64,000 bases of DNA from Streptomyces sp. NRRL WC-3605 (GCF_001509795.1 NZ_LLZN01000002.1:310001-374000), one strand, 5' to 3'; positions 41,794 through 51,505 are shown, numbered from the stretch's first letter. The notes: a model not told the origin generated them from the letters alone. Numbers and translations: made by a program.

Positions 41794-43020
41794 ATGGACG
41801 AGGTCGACTACGAGGCGGTCTTCCAGGCGCTGCCCGGCATGGTGGCCCTGCTGGACACCGATCTGGTCTACGTCGACGCCAACGAGGACTTCCAGCGGCT
41901 GTCCGGGCGCAGCCGGGAGCAGCTCGTCGGCCGCCACATCTTCGACGTGTTCCCGGACAACCCCGACAACCCCGCCGCGACGGGGATGCGCAACGTGCGG
42001 GCGTCCATGCTGCGCGTGGCGGCCACCGGCGAGCGCGACGCCATGGCGCTCCAGCGCTACGACGTGGAGGACGCGGGAAACCCGGGTCACTGGGAGGAGC
42101 GGTACTGGAGCCCGATCAACGCCCCCGTGACCGGCCCGGACGGGAAGGTCGCGTTCGTGCTGCACCGGGTGGAGGAGGTCACCGAGCTCATCCGGGTGCG
42201 GGGCGGCGCGGGCGTCGACAGCCGGGCGCGCACCCTGGAGGCCGAGCTGTACACGCGCGCCCGCGAACTCCAGGAGCTCAACGAGCGGCTGCGGCAGGCC
42301 CACGCCCGCGAGCGCGAGGTCGCGCTGGCCCTGCAGGAGGCGATGCTGCCCGCGAGCCGGCAGGTGGGCGACCGCCGCACGGCGGTGCGCTACCGGCCGG
42401 CCGTCGGGGCGCTCAACGTGTGCGGGGACTGGTACGACCTGGTCGACCTGGTCGGCGGGAACCGCATCGGGGTCTCCGTGGGCGATGTCGTCGGACACGG
42501 CCTGCGGGCGGCCGGCGTCATGGGACAGCTGCGCAGCGCGCTGAGCGCCTCGTCCCGGGTGGCCGCCGGCCCGGCGCAGGCGCTGGACGTGCTCGGGCGG
42601 TACGCGCACGTCGTCGACGGGGCCGAATCGGCCACCGCGGTCACGACGTTCATCGACTTCGACGCGCGGACGATCGCCTACAGCAGCGCCGGTCACCCGC
42701 CCCCGGTCCTGGTGCACGCCGACGGCCGGGTGGAGTTCCTCGACCAGGCCACCGACACACCGCTGGACGCGCGTCCCGACCCGATCCGCCGGCCGCAGGC
42801 GGCCACGACCTACGACGAGGGCGCGACGCTCGCGCTGTACACGGACGGTCTGATCGAGCGCCGGCGGGAGGACATCGACGTCGGTCTCGGCCGGCTCGCG
42901 CACGCGCTGGTCGAGCACCGCACCGCCGTCCCGGAGGAACTCGCCGACGCCGTCCTGCTGGAGCTGCTGCCGCCGGGCGGCGCGACGGACGACACGGCCC
43001 TGGTCATCGTGCGGCTGTGA
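41794..43020 (+). CDS. PAS domain-containing SpoIIE-type PP2C phosphatase
   Basis: The 408-residue protein has an N-terminal PAS domain (about 5-130, VALLDTDLVYVDANEDFQRLSG) and a coiled-coil linker (about 145-180, ELYTRARELQELNERL). The SpoIIE phosphatase domain (about 190-408) has intact metal motifs GDWYD, VGDVVGHG and TDDTALV. It lacks the C-terminal ATPase of its upstream neighbour. It probably dephosphorylates an anti-anti-sigma protein in a stress or developmental switch. The partner is not encoded nearby. Confidence 0.92.
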   Translation: MDEVDYEAVFQALPGMVALLDTDLVYVDANEDFQRLSGRSREQLVGRHIFDVFPDNPDNPAATGMRNVRASMLRVAATGERDAMALQRYDVEDAGNPGHWEERYWSPINAPVTGPDGKVAFVLHRVEEVTELIRVRGGAGVDSRARTLEAELYTRARELQELNERLRQAHAREREVALALQEAMLPASRQVGDRRTAVRYRPAVGALNVCGDWYDLVDLVGGNRIGVSVGDVVGHGLRAAGVMGQLRSALSASSRVAAGPAQALDVLGRYAHVVDGAESATAVTTFIDFDARTIAYSSAGHPPPVLVHADGRVEFLDQATDTPLDARPDPIRRPQAATTYDEGATLALYTDGLIERRREDIDVGLGRLAHALVEHRTAVPEELADAVLLELLPPGGATDDTALVIVRL

Positions 43021-43053
43021 TGCGGGCGGTGCGGCTCCGGTGCGGACGGACGG

Positions 43054-43074
43054 GGCGGCCGCCGTCGGGCCGCC
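43054..43074 (+). terminator. Hairpin after the phosphatase gene
   Basis: The 7-bp stem GGCGGCC / GGCCGCC with a 7-base loop begins 34 bp after the stop. No T run follows. Confidence 0.45.
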
Positions 43075-43221
43075 GTGATCACGCCAAACCCGGAGTCCGG
43101 CTTGCCGCGCACCGGCTGAGCGGACGAGGCTGGTCCGGCGGTCCTCCCCACCCGCAACACCCGCCGCGAGACCGCCGTCTGACGTGCCGTCATGTACGTG
43201 GACGCGAGTGGTCCGCCCCGG

Positions 43222-43250
43222 TTCCGGCGGTCGGGCCCTGCGCCTACACT
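43222..43250 (+). promoter_or_regulatory. Promoter of the acyltransferase gene
   Basis: TTCCGG (43222-43227), 17 bases, TACACT (43245-43250). This gives a leader of about 70 bases before the TTG start at 43328. Confidence 0.45.
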
Positions 43251-43327
43251 GACACCCCCACGGCACGCTGGCTGACCTGCCAGAACATGGCGGCCCGAGC
43301 TGATCCGCCCGAGTGAGGAGCGCCCCT

Positions 43328-44053
43328 TTGTTCTACTACGTCCTCAAATACGTGTTGCTGGGCCCTCTCCTGAGGCTGGTCTTCCGGCCGCGTATCGAAG
43401 GTCTGGGGAATGTGCCGCCCACGGGCGCGGCCATCATCGCCGGCAACCACCTGTCGTTCTCGGACCACTTCCTGATGCCGGCGATCCTCAAGCGGCGCAT
43501 CACCTTCCTCGCCAAGAAGGAGTACTTCACCGGCCCCGGCATCAAGGGCCGGCTGACCGCGGCGTTCTTCCGCAGCGCCGGGCAGATCCCGGTCGACCGC
43601 ACGGGCAAGGAGGCCGGCCAGGCCGCGATCCGCGAGGGCCTGGGCGTGCTGCGCAAGGACGAACTCCTCGGCATCTACCCGGAGGGCACCCGCTCGCACG
43701 ACGGCCGCCTCTACAAGGGCAAGGTCGGGGTCGCCGTGATGGCGCTCAAGGCCGGGGTGCCCGTGGTCCCGTGCGCGATGATCGGCACCTTCGAGGCGCA
43801 GCCGCCGGGCAAGGTCATCCCGAACATCCACCCGGTGACCATCCGCTTCGGCGAGCCGCTGGACTTCTCCCGCTACGCCGGCATGGAGAACGAGAAGACG
43901 ATCCTGCGGGCCGTGACCGACGAGATCATGTACGCCATCCTGTCGCTGTCCGAGCAGGAGTACGTCGACCAGTACGCGGCCGTCGCGAAGGCCGAGGAGG
44001 CCGCCGCCAAGGCGGAGCAGGGCCGGCGCTTCCGCCGGCTGCCCCTCAAGTGA
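43328..44053 (+). CDS. 1-acyl-sn-glycerol-3-phosphate acyltransferase family (PlsC-like)
   Basis: The 241-residue acyltransferase has the H-x4-D motif at His41-Asp46 (NHLSFSD), VDRTGK near 89-94 and the substrate motif EGTRS at 119-123. It transfers acyl chains to lysophosphatidate in phospholipid synthesis at the membrane. The TTG at 43328 is the start because GAGGAG lies seven bases upstream. The GTG at 43313 is part of that site. The C-terminus is a charged Ala/Glu/Lys tail. Its stop overlaps the convergent ureD stop by 8 bp. Confidence 0.91.
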   Translation: MFYYVLKYVLLGPLLRLVFRPRIEGLGNVPPTGAAIIAGNHLSFSDHFLMPAILKRRITFLAKKEYFTGPGIKGRLTAAFFRSAGQIPVDRTGKEAGQAAIREGLGVLRKDELLGIYPEGTRSHDGRLYKGKVGVAVMALKAGVPVVPCAMIGTFEAQPPGKVIPNIHPVTIRFGEPLDFSRYAGMENEKTILRAVTDEIMYAILSLSEQEYVDQYAAVAKAEEAAAKAEQGRRFRRLPLK

Positions 44054-44819
44054 CCGGGGCGGCCGCACCGAGGAGGGCCAGCGCCTCGTCGAGCGTCGCG
44101 CGCAGCCGCCGCGCGTCCGGCGCGACCGCGCTGACGAGCAGCGCAGGTCCGGCGAGCGGCAGCACGGCGGCGCTCTCCCCGAGCGCCCGGGGCGCGACGG
44201 GGGCGGTCGCGAACTCGGGGCGTACGACGAGGAGCTGCCCGACGGCCCGGTGACCGCCTAGCCCGGCGGGGCCGTCCCAGCCGCCGGGCGCGCCCGGCCC
44301 GCAGACCAGTTCCTGATCGAGGACGTGCCGCCCCGCGATCCTCACGCGCAGCCGGCTCGCCAGCCGCCCCGGCTCCTCCCCCACCCGTCCGAGCACCTGC
44401 TCCTCGCGCAGCACGAGCCGTCCGGCGGCACCCACCTCGGCCTCGGTCGTCACGGTCAGGTCGCTGCCGTACGCGGAGATCAACGGCTCCGGCAGCCAAC
44501 GCAGTTCGGCGTCGTCGGCCACCGAGAGACGGACGTCGTAGCGGGCCCCGTCCTTGCCCTGCCCGGGCAGTGCGAGGGTGGCCGCCGCCGATCCCGCGCG
44601 CAGCCGGGCACCGGGAAGCACCTCCGCCTCGACGGAGAAGTGGTCGCCGCCGAGCGGCCCGCTCATCGCGCCCACGAGCAGGACGTTCGCCTCGCCGCCG
44701 GTGCCGCGGGTCCGGCGGGGCGCGAGCGGCCCTTCGCCGTCGAGGACAGGCAGGGCGGTGCCGCCCCGCCCGTCCGGCCGGGCGACGATCCGGGCACGGG
44801 CCCGCACCCCGGCGGTCAC
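44046..44819 (-). CDS. ureD: Urease accessory protein UreD
   Basis: The protein of about 257 residues belongs to the UreD/UreH family ([38 protein letters not shown]), which scaffolds UreF and UreG on apo-urease for nickel insertion. GTG 44819 overlaps the ureG stop by 4 bp. A GTG at 44828 is an alternative, and neither has a clear ribosome-binding site. It is the last gene of the urease operon. It is shorter and more divergent than enterobacterial UreD, as is usual for actinobacteria. Confidence 0.9.
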   Translation of the reverse strand: MTAGVRARARIVARPDGRGGTALPVLDGEGPLAPRRTRGTGGEANVLLVGAMSGPLGGDHFSVEAEVLPGARLRAGSAAATLALPGQGKDGARYDVRLSVADDAELRWLPEPLISAYGSDLTVTTEAEVGAAGRLVLREEQVLGRVGEEPGRLASRLRVRIAGRHVLDQELVCGPGAPGGWDGPAGLGGHRAVGQLLVVRPEFATAPVAPRALGESAAVLPLAGPALLVSAVAPDARRLRATLDEALALLGAAAPVT

Positions 44820-45493
44820 GCCGTCCACGCGGCCAGCCGGGCCCGCACCCAGTCGGCGACGTCGCGCACGCCCGGCTCGACCCTGAGCGACTGCAGGACG
44901 ACCGGCAGTTCGGCGCGCTGCGCCTTGGCGTCGGCCGCCATCCGCGCCAGGTCGGCGCCGACGTACGGGGCGAGGTCGGTCTTGTTGACCACGAGGAGGT
45001 CGGCGGTGGTGACGCCGGGACCGCCCTTGCGGGGGATGTCGTCCCCGCCCGCCACGTCGATCACGAAGATCTGGGCGTCCACGAGACCCTTGGAGAAGGT
45101 CGCGGTGAGGTTGTCCCCGCCGGACTCGACGAGGATCAGGTCGAGCGGTCCTGCGTCGTCCTCCAGGTCCTCGACCGCCTCCAGGTTCGCGGAGATGTCG
45201 TCCCGGATCGCGGTGTGCGGGCAGGCGCCGGTCTCCACGGCGGCGATCCGCTCCGGGGGCAGCACGGCCTCGCGCAGCAGGAACTCGGCATCCTCACGCG
45301 TGTAGATGTCGTTGGTGACGACGGCGAGGGACAACTCCTCGCGCAGCGCCCGGCACAGGGCGGCGACCGTGGCGGTCTTGCCCGAGCCGACAGGGCCGCC
45401 GAGCCCGATGCGCAGGGCGCGGCGGGTTCCGTCGGGGCGGCGGGCGTCCGCGCCGAGGGCGGCGGGGCCGTCGTGGGTGTGGTCGAGGTGCAT
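44816..45493 (-). CDS. ureG: Urease accessory GTPase UreG
   Basis: The 225-residue SIMIBI GTPase has a P-loop in [10 protein letters not shown], metal-binding [25 protein letters not shown] and the guanine specificity motif NKTDLA. A His-containing N-terminal stretch (MHLDHTHDG) could bind nickel. It hydrolyses GTP to drive nickel delivery. ATG 45493 has GGAG eight bases upstream. The preceding gap to ureF is 39 bp. Confidence 0.95.
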   Translation of the reverse strand: MHLDHTHDGPAALGADARRPDGTRRALRIGLGGPVGSGKTATVAALCRALREELSLAVVTNDIYTREDAEFLLREAVLPPERIAAVETGACPHTAIRDDISANLEAVEDLEDDAGPLDLILVESGGDNLTATFSKGLVDAQIFVIDVAGGDDIPRKGGPGVTTADLLVVNKTDLAPYVGADLARMAADAKAQRAELPVVLQSLRVEPGVRDVADWVRARLAAWTA

Positions 45494-45532
45494 GGACACG
45501 GCTCCTGTGGGTCGTGGCGTGAGGGCTGGGGT

Positions 45533-46207
45533 TCAGGACGCGAAGAGGCGTACGGGCCAGGCGGCGTGGGCCTCCGCCGAGATCTCCAGCAGGGGCGCGG
45601 AGGCGGCGGGCAGCGCCTCGGTGCCTTCGCGGGCCGCGTGCCGGGCGGCCTCCACCGCGCGGTCGGCGACGCGGTCCAGCTCCGGGGCGAGCCGGGCCAG
45701 TACGGCGGTGGCCTCGAAGGGGTCCAGGCCGAGCAGCCGTACCACCGCCGTCGCGGGCCCGCTCACCGCCTCGTACGCCGCGCAGTGCGCCGCGTCGTGT
45801 GGCCCGAGCCCGGCGACCCGGGCGACGGTGCCGAGGACCACGGGCTGGTGCGCCCCTTTGGGGAACCGGGCGGCGAGGGCGTCGAGTTCCGGGGACGGCC
45901 AGGTCGCGCGGGCCGCCCGCAGCAGTTGCCGGCCCAGCTTGCGCGCGGTGGTCCGCAGCGCCGGCGACGGCGTACGGGCGTCGGCGGCGGCGTCCAGGCC
46001 GGCCGGGTCGAGCCCGGCCGCGCCCGCCGCCGCGAGCGCGGCCGACACGAGGCCGGCCGTGTGCAGCCGGCCCCGGCAGAAGTCCTCCAGGCCCGCGGCG
46101 CCGGTGATCCGCCCGGCCCGGACGGCCGCCTCGGCGCCGCCGGAGTGGGCGTGTCCCCCGGCGGGGAAGCGGCCGTCGGCCAGGACGAGAAGCGTGGCGC
46201 GTGTCAT
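45533..46207 (-). CDS. ureF: Urease accessory protein UreF
   Basis: The 224-residue all-helical UreF protein (LLVLADGRFPAGGHAHSGGAE, LDPFEATAVLARL) regulates UreG GTPase activity during nickel insertion. It begins 13 bp after the ureC stop and belongs to the same operon. No ureE is present between ureC and ureF, which is normal for actinobacterial urease operons. Confidence 0.94.
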   Translation of the reverse strand: MTRATLLVLADGRFPAGGHAHSGGAEAAVRAGRITGAAGLEDFCRGRLHTAGLVSAALAAAGAAGLDPAGLDAAADARTPSPALRTTARKLGRQLLRAARATWPSPELDALAARFPKGAHQPVVLGTVARVAGLGPHDAAHCAAYEAVSGPATAVVRLLGLDPFEATAVLARLAPELDRVADRAVEAARHAAREGTEALPAASAPLLEISAEAHAAWPVRLFAS

Positions 46208-46220
46208 TCGACGGCCGTCC

Positions 46221-47942
46221 TCAGAAGAGGAAGTAACGCTGGGCCATGGGCAGTTCGGCGGCGGGCGTGGCCTCCACCAGCTCCCCGTCGATGTGCACGG
46301 CGAAGCTGTCGGGGTCGACGCGCACCTCGGGCCGCGCGTCGTTCTCCCGCATGTCGGCCTTGGTGACGCCGCGTGTCGACTCGATGGCCACGAACCGCTT
46401 GCCGAGCCCGAGCCGTTCCGGCAGCCCGTCCTCGAGGGCCAGTGGTGCCACGAAGTTGACCGAGTTCGCGGCCGGCGCCCGGCCGATCGCGCCGAACATC
46501 GGGCGGGGCAGGATCGGCTGGGGCGTCGGGATGGACGCGTTGGCGTCGCCCATCTGCGCGTAGGCGATCTGCCCGCCCTTGATGACGAGGTGCGGTTTGA
46601 CGCCGAAGAACGCCGGCTCCCACAGCACCAGGTCGGCGAGTTTGCCGGTCTCCACGGAGCCGATCTCCCGGCCGAGGCCCTGGGCGAGCGCCGGGTTGAT
46701 CGTGTACTTGGCCACGTAGCGGCGCACCCGGTGGTTGTCGGCGTGTCCGTCGCCGGGCAGGGGGCCGCGGCGCCGCTTCATCACGTGGGCGGTCTGCCAG
46801 GTGCGCAGGACGACCTCTCCGACGCGTCCCATGGCCTGCGAGTCCGAGGAGATGATGGAGATGGCGCCGAGGTCGTGGAGGATGTCCTCGGCCCCGATGG
46901 TGGACGGGCGGATCCGGGACTCGGCGAAGGCCAGGTCCTCGGGCACGGCGGCGTTGAGGTGGTGGCACACCATCAGCATGTCGAGGTGTTCCTCGGCGGT
47001 GTTGACGGTGAACGGCCGCGTCGGGTTGGTGGAGCTGGGCAGCACGTGCGGTTCGGAGACGACGGTCATGATGTCCGGCGCGTGCCCGCCGCCCGCGCCC
47101 TCGGTGTGGTACGCGTGGATGCCCCGGCCCGCGATCGCCGCAAGCGTGTCACCGACGAATCCGGCCTCGTTCAGGGTGTCCGTGTGGATGGCGATCTGTA
47201 CGCCGGTCCGGTCGGCCACGGTCAGCGAGGCGTCGATGACGGCCGGGGTGGAGCCCCAGTCCTCGTGCAGTTTGAGGCCGAGCGCGCCGCCGCGGATCTG
47301 GGAGAGCATCGCCTCCTGCGAGACGGTGTTCCCCTTGCCCAGCAGGCCGAAGTTGACGGGGTGCCCCTCCATCGCCTCCAGCATCCGGGCCAGATGCCAG
47401 GGGCCCGGGGTGACGGTGGTGGCCTTGGAGCCCTCGGCGGGGCCGGTGCCGCCGCCGACGAGCGTGGTGATGCCCGAGGCGAGCGCCTCGTCGGCGATCT
47501 GGGGGCAGATGAAGTGGACGTGGGCGTCGATGGCGCCGGCGGTGAGGATGCGTCCGTTGCCCGCGATGATCTCGGTCTCCGGGCCGATGACGAGGTCCGG
47601 GTGCACCCCGTCCATGGTGTCCGGGTTGCCGGCCTTGCCGATGCCGGTGATCCGGCCGTCGCGGATGCCGAGGTCGGCCTTGACGATGCCCCAGTGGTCG
47701 ACGATCACGACCCCGGTGACGACGGTGTCCGGGGTGCCGTCGGCGCGGGTGGCCCGGGACTGGCCCATGGACTCGCGGATGACCTTGCCGCCGCCGAACA
47801 CGGCCTCGTCGCCGGCGCGTCCGGGTCCGCCGGAGCGGTCCTCCTCGATCTCGATCAGCAGATCGGTGTCGGCGAGCCGGATGCGGTCACCGGTGGTCGG
47901 CCCGAACAGGTCGGCGTAGGCGGCGCGGGAGATCTCAGGCAT
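46221..47942 (-). CDS. ureC: Urease alpha subunit
   Basis: The 573-residue catalytic subunit hydrolyses urea to ammonia and carbamate. DAHVHFICP supplies nickel-binding His. GLKLHEDWG contains the Lys that becomes carbamylated, and MVCHHLN holds the flap Cys and His. It starts at 47942 after GGAGGTGCC and overlaps the ureB stop by 8 bp. Length and motifs are complete, so the enzyme should be active once metallated. Confidence 0.97.
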   Translation of the reverse strand: MPEISRAAYADLFGPTTGDRIRLADTDLLIEIEEDRSGGPGRAGDEAVFGGGKVIRESMGQSRATRADGTPDTVVTGVVIVDHWGIVKADLGIRDGRITGIGKAGNPDTMDGVHPDLVIGPETEIIAGNGRILTAGAIDAHVHFICPQIADEALASGITTLVGGGTGPAEGSKATTVTPGPWHLARMLEAMEGHPVNFGLLGKGNTVSQEAMLSQIRGGALGLKLHEDWGSTPAVIDASLTVADRTGVQIAIHTDTLNEAGFVGDTLAAIAGRGIHAYHTEGAGGGHAPDIMTVVSEPHVLPSSTNPTRPFTVNTAEEHLDMLMVCHHLNAAVPEDLAFAESRIRPSTIGAEDILHDLGAISIISSDSQAMGRVGEVVLRTWQTAHVMKRRRGPLPGDGHADNHRVRRYVAKYTINPALAQGLGREIGSVETGKLADLVLWEPAFFGVKPHLVIKGGQIAYAQMGDANASIPTPQPILPRPMFGAIGRAPAANSVNFVAPLALEDGLPERLGLGKRFVAIESTRGVTKADMRENDARPEVRVDPDSFAVHIDGELVEATPAAELPMAQRYFLF

Positions 47943-48246
47943 CGAGGGCACCTCCGGTCTCGCCCCGCAGGCCCGGCACCACACGGGCGCCGGCGAGGGG
48001 GACGAGTTCGACGTCGACGGGGATGCCGGGCTCGAAGCGCACGGCGGTGCCGGCCGCGACGTTCAGCCGCTTGCCGCGGGCCGCGGCACGGTCGAAGCGC
48101 AGGCCGGGGTTGGCCTCGGCGAAGTGGTAGTGGGAGCCGACCTGGACGGGCCGGTCGGCGGCGTTGAGGACGGTCAGCCGGGTGACCTCGCGGCCCTCGT
48201 TGTATGCGATCGGGCCCTCGGCGAACAGGACTTCTCCGGGAATCAT
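47935..48246 (-). CDS. ureB: Urease beta subunit
   Basis: The 103-residue protein shows the UreB pattern: [20 protein letters not shown] and [19 protein letters not shown]. It is a structural subunit of urease. ATG 48246 follows GAGGGCGG; the frame runs further upstream over ureA without a site. It is in tight operon with ureA (8 bp) and ureC (overlap). Confidence 0.96.
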   Translation of the reverse strand: MIPGEVLFAEGPIAYNEGREVTRLTVLNAADRPVQVGSHYHFAEANPGLRFDRAAARGKRLNVAAGTAVRFEPGIPVDVELVPLAGARVVPGLRGETGGALDA

Positions 48247-48254
48247 GGCCGCCC

Positions 48255-48557
<303 letters not shown>

Positions 48558-48673
48558 GGCGTCCCACCTCACAGTCCTCGCTCCGGACCGTGCGGGGTCC
48601 GGTTGCCGACGCCGTCGGGCGAAGGGCCCGGTGGCGTGGGTCGGCAGGCTAGTTGGACCGCGTTTCGGGCGCG

Positions 48674-49321
48674 TTAACCCCGCGCGGGACCGCCGGGGGA
48701 CGCGTCGTCGTACCGCATGCTCATCAGGGCGCGCAGCCCCTGCTGCAGAACGTCGACGGGCGCGGGCCCGAACAGACTCTGCTGGGCGATGAATCCGAGC
48801 ACGGAGGCGATCATCGTGCGGGCGACGTGGTCCGGGTCCGCGTCCGTCCGCATCATCCCGGCGTCCTGGTAGCCCTCGACGATCCGCGCCCAGGCGGCGC
48901 GCACCGAGCCGTAGCCCTCGCGCAGGATCGCGGCCAGCTCCTCGTTGCGCAGGGTCTCCGTCCACACCTGGACGACGAGCCGGGGAAAGGCGGGCCTGCC
49001 GTCGACGACCAGGGACGCGCGCTCGGCGAGGGTGCGGCCGAGGACGTAGGCGACGAGCTCGTCCGGCGGCGGGGGCGGGCTCTGCCGCGCGGCCTCCTCG
49101 AACGCCCCGCGGACCGAGCCGAGCACCTCGGCGACGATCGCGCCGATCAGCTCCTCCTTGCCCTTGAAGTAGCGGTAGACGGCCCCCGCCGAGAGGTCGA
49201 CCTCCTTGAGCACGTCCTGCATCGAGGTGGCGTGGAAGCCGTTGCGGGCGAAGCAGAGGGCGGCGCCGTCGAGGATCTGGCGGCGGCGTGCGTCGAGGTG
49301 TTCCTGGGATACGCGGGCCAT
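48674..49321 (-). CDS. TetR-family transcriptional regulator
   Basis: The 215-residue repressor has a helix-turn-helix at about 15-60 ([26 protein letters not shown]) and a C-terminal TetR domain with a Pro-rich loop (SPPPPPDE). It starts at ATG 49321 without a ribosome-binding site, directly behind a good promoter at leaderless spacing. Two related motifs lie between it and the divergent membrane-protein gene, which is its probable target. An efflux-type drug-response pair is plausible; the ligand is unknown. Confidence 0.92.
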   Translation of the reverse strand: MARVSQEHLDARRRQILDGAALCFARNGFHATSMQDVLKEVDLSAGAVYRYFKGKEELIGAIVAEVLGSVRGAFEEAARQSPPPPPDELVAYVLGRTLAERASLVVDGRPAFPRLVVQVWTETLRNEELAAILREGYGSVRAAWARIVEGYQDAGMMRTDADPDHVARTMIASVLGFIAQQSLFGPAPVDVLQQGLRALMSMRYDDASPGGPARG

Positions 49322-49357
49322 GTCCACAAAAGTAAAACGAACATTCCTTCTTGACAA
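49321..49357 (-). promoter_or_regulatory. Leaderless promoter of the tetR gene
   Basis: On the minus strand TTGTCA (49357-49352), 17 bases, TACTTT (49334-49329), seven bases, then ATG 49321. The spacer contains the operator-like motif at 49339-49350. Confidence 0.65.
49339..49350. promoter_or_regulatory. Candidate TetR operator 1
   Basis: GAACATTCCTTC, preceded by AAAAC, lies inside the tetR promoter spacer. It repeats the motif at 49396-49407 with two changes. Confidence 0.55.
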
Positions 49358-49395
49358 GCGCCGGCCGGTGTGAGCACGGTGGTCCCACCAAAAAC

Positions 49396-49407
49396 GAACG
49401 ATCCTTC
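49396..49407. promoter_or_regulatory. Candidate TetR operator 2
   Basis: GAACGATCCTTC fits the imperfect palindrome GAAnGATCnTTC. It lies 25 bp before the membrane-protein start, downstream of a TTGACA (49351-49356) that is a likely -35 box for that gene. Confidence 0.55.
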
Positions 49408-49432
49408 TTTTTGAGATCCAACGGGAGATCCC

Positions 49433-50449
49433 ATGTCCTCGCCGTCCGCCACACCGCCCAGGAAGGCCGCACCCCGGCGCCTGGTCGCGGTGGTCGTGCT
49501 CGTCCCCGTGCTGGCCGCCCTCGCCCTGTGGGCGTTCGCCTGGCCTGCCGCCCGCACCGCACCGCGCGACCTCCCGCTCGGCGTGGCGGGCCCCGCCTCG
49601 GCCGTGACGCGGATGGAGCGGCAGCTCTCCGCCCACGACGGCGCGTTCGAGGTGCACCGCTACGCCGACGAGGCGGCCGCCCGCGACGCCATCGAGGACC
49701 GGGACGTGTACGGCGCGGTCGTCGTGACGCCGCAAGGCCCCCGGCTGCTGACCGCGTCCGCCGCGAGCCCGGCCGTGGCCATGCTGCTGCAGCAGGCGGT
49801 GGCCGGGCAGGCGGCCGCCGAGGGGACGCGGGTGGAGACCGTCGACGTGGTGCCGTCGCCGGAGAAGGACCCGCGCGGGGCGGCCCTGACGTCCAGCGTG
49901 CTGCCGCTCGCCCTCGCGGGCATGGCGGCGGGCGCCGCGGTCACCGTGCTGGGGCTGCGCGGCTCGGGCGCCGCCGGCGCCCTCGTGGGCGTGGCCGCCC
50001 TGATCGGCCTGATCGCCGCCGCACTGGCGCACAGCTGGCTGGGCGTCATCACGGGTGACTGGTGGGCGGAGGCCGGGGTTTTCGCGCTGATGAGCCTCTC
50101 CGTGAGCGCCGGCGTCGCCGGGCTCGCCGCACTGATCGGACCGGCCGGCACAGGACTCATGGCCGCCACGGTCATGCTGATCGGCAATCCGTTCTCGGGG
50201 GCGGCGTCGGCGCCGCAGATGCTGCCGGAGCCGGTCGGCACGATCGGCCAGTGGCTGCCGCCGGGCGCGGGTACGACCCTGCTGCGCTCGGTGTCCTTCT
50301 TCGACGGGGCCGCGGCGGTGGGCCCCGCCCTGACCCTGACCTGGTGGGCCGCCCTGGGTCTCGGCGCGGTCCTGCTGGGCGCCCGCCTGAAGGCGGACGC
50401 GACCACCGCCGAACCGGCCGCGACCCGCCGGCCTGCCCCCGTCGGGTAA
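49433..50449 (+). CDS. ABC-2-type/YhgE-like membrane protein under TetR control
   Basis: The 338-residue membrane protein has an N-terminal helix (about 16-38) and an extracytoplasmic domain (about 40-150, [20 protein letters not shown]). Five to six hydrophobic helices follow (about 155-325). This layout matches the YhgE/Pip and ABC-2 permease type. There is no ATPase gene beside it, so the mechanism is uncertain. GGGAGATC precedes the ATG. It is divergent from, and probably repressed by, the TetR protein at 48674. Confidence 0.85.
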   Translation: MSSPSATPPRKAAPRRLVAVVVLVPVLAALALWAFAWPAARTAPRDLPLGVAGPASAVTRMERQLSAHDGAFEVHRYADEAAARDAIEDRDVYGAVVVTPQGPRLLTASAASPAVAMLLQQAVAGQAAAEGTRVETVDVVPSPEKDPRGAALTSSVLPLALAGMAAGAAVTVLGLRGSGAAGALVGVAALIGLIAAALAHSWLGVITGDWWAEAGVFALMSLSVSAGVAGLAALIGPAGTGLMAATVMLIGNPFSGAASAPQMLPEPVGTIGQWLPPGAGTTLLRSVSFFDGAAAVGPALTLTWWAALGLGAVLLGARLKADATTAEPAATRRPAPVG

Positions 50450-50590
50450 CCCCGGACAGGGCAGGACCACCGAACCGGCCGTGCGCCCCCGCTGTAGCGG
50501 ACGGGGACGCACGGCCTCGGCGCGTCCGGGCTCCCCCTCGGGAACCGGACGGTGCCGCCACCCGGACAGCCCCCTGCTCCCCCGTCGGCA
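50450..50590. other. Non-coding stretch before the tandem repeat
   Basis: No gene or clear signal is seen between the membrane-protein stop and the ATG that overlaps the start of the repeat. Confidence 0.5.
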
Positions 50591-50710
50591 TGTGCGGAGG
50601 CGGAGCCGCGTGTGCGGAGACGGAGCCGCGTGTGCGGAGACGGAGCCGCGTGTGCGGAGACGGAGCCGCGTGTGCGGAGACGGAGCCGCGTGTGCGGAGG
50701 CGGAGCTGAT
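50591..50710 (+). repeat. 20-bp tandem repeat, six units
   Basis: The unit TGTGCGGAGACGGAGCCGCG repeats six times. Units 2-5 are identical, units 1 and 6 have GG for GA, and unit 6 ends CTGAT. Twenty is not a multiple of three, so every added or lost unit shifts the downstream frame. All forward frames stay open across it, and each unit carries a GGAG...GTG start-like pair. An ATG at 50590 begins the array. Confidence 0.92.
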
Positions 50711-50960
50711 CGACCGTTACCCGGAGGTCGTGGACCTGCTGGGGCGATCCACCCCGGCCAAGGACGGCGACACCTGCCGGCGCTCGCGCGCCGCCCAGGC
50801 GCTCGTCGGCAAGGCGGTCGCGCTCCGGGACGCGCCGGCGCTGACGCACCGTCGGGGCGGGACGGAGCTGCCCGCCCGCACGCTGGAGCGCGCGCTGCGC
50901 GTCCTGGACGGGGGGCGCCGCACGGCTCGTGTCACGCTGCCGCCGCGCTCCGACAGTTGA
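50670..50960 (+). CDS. Hypothetical protein emerging from the tandem repeat
   Basis: The unrecognised product of about 96 residues reads VCGDGAACAEAELIDRYPEV at its start and ends in PPRSDS. Its first residues come from repeat units. Downstream, nearly all third codon positions are G or C in this frame only, which supports real coding from about 50700 to 50960. GTG 50670 has GGAG five bases upstream, but any in-frame repeat GTG could serve. It may also be the remnant of a longer gene. No domain is recognised. Confidence 0.45.
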   Translation: MCGDGAACAEAELIDRYPEVVDLLGRSTPAKDGDTCRRSRAAQALVGKAVALRDAPALTHRRGGTELPARTLERALRVLDGGRRTARVTLPPRSDS

Positions 50961-51308
50961 CGGCGCCACAGCCGCGTTCCGGTCCGCGGCCCTCGCGCCG
51001 GGACGTCGTCCGCCACGCCGAAACGGACCGAATGGCGTACCCCCGCTCGGCGTATTCCTCACTCCGTCCGCGCGCTCGTACGGCTTGCGTCAGGGGCGGG
51101 ACGCGCAGCCGCATTTGAGCCTTCCGCCGCTGGTCCGGGGCTCGTCGGGCATCTGGCCATGTTCTCGAACGCAGTAGCGTCCACCCGAACGGGTGAGTGG
51201 TGAGTAACACCACAAATCCCCGGTTCCGTTGGGATTTTCGTTCTTCCGTGCGCCAAGATCCCTGACTGACGACAAGACCCCGCCGCAGCGGCGGGGCGAT
51301 CCGGGCGG
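50961..51308. other. Non-coding region upstream of the riboswitch
   Basis: No gene is supported. It holds an inverted repeat GTGGTG-AGTAA-CACCAC at 51197-51213 in an AT-richer zone that probably includes the NlpC/P60 promoter. A GC hairpin CCCCGCCGC / GCGGCGGGG lies at 51278-51296, just before the riboswitch. Confidence 0.55.
51197..51213. promoter_or_regulatory. Inverted repeat, candidate operator of the NlpC/P60 gene
   Basis: GTGGTG-AGTAA-CACCAC is a perfect 6-5-6 inverted repeat about 110 bp before the riboswitch. Confidence 0.4.
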
Positions 51309-51505
51309 ACGCCGAGTCCTGCCGCCGCCCGGATGACCGGTCGACAGGAGTGGATCGGCAGGAGTGGAGGACCCGAGCAAGACGGGTCGCCGGTACGGAC
51401 GTTCGTTCGAACCGAGCAACCCTTGGGGTGAAGCCGCGACAGAGCGGCCGGGCAACTTCGCCAGCCCGAATCCGACAGGTCATCCTTCACAGGCGGCTGA
51501 CGAAG
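51309..51505 (+). promoter_or_regulatory. ydaO/yuaA (c-di-AMP) riboswitch
   Basis: The leader of the NlpC/P60 gene carries hallmark ydaO segments in order: GCCGAGTCCTGCC, GGAGTGGAGGACCCGAGC, CCTTGGGGTGAAGCC, then CCCGAATCCGACAGGTCATCC and CAGGCG shortly before the start. ydaO riboswitches bind cyclic di-AMP and typically turn expression off. In streptomycetes they are known ahead of cell-wall hydrolase genes, which matches here. Boundaries are approximate. Confidence 0.88.

Larger units (their letters stand above)
43021..43327. other. Intergenic region with terminator and acyltransferase promoter
   Basis: No gene is supported in this 307-bp gap. A hairpin lies at 43054-43074 and a promoter at 43222-43250. 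The part between them has no recognisable feature. Confidence 0.6.

Noticed and set aside
39231..41795. An 854-codon minus-strand frame opposite the SpoIIE phosphatase at 39204.
   Set aside because: It is opposite a gene with clear PAS, GAF, PP2C and ATPase motifs and shows no domain itself.
45306..48167. A long open frame of 953 codons on the plus strand over the urease genes.
   Set aside because: It is antisense to ureG, ureF and ureC, which have all family motifs and good starts. High GC content leaves antisense frames open by chance.
50591..50710. The tandem 20-bp repeat as a CRISPR array.
   Set aside because: The units are contiguous with no spacers and no cas genes lie nearby.
51395..51420. 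TTCGTTCGAACC in the riboswitch leader as a tRNA T-loop.
   Set aside because: No cloverleaf can be drawn around it and it fits the ydaO leader.
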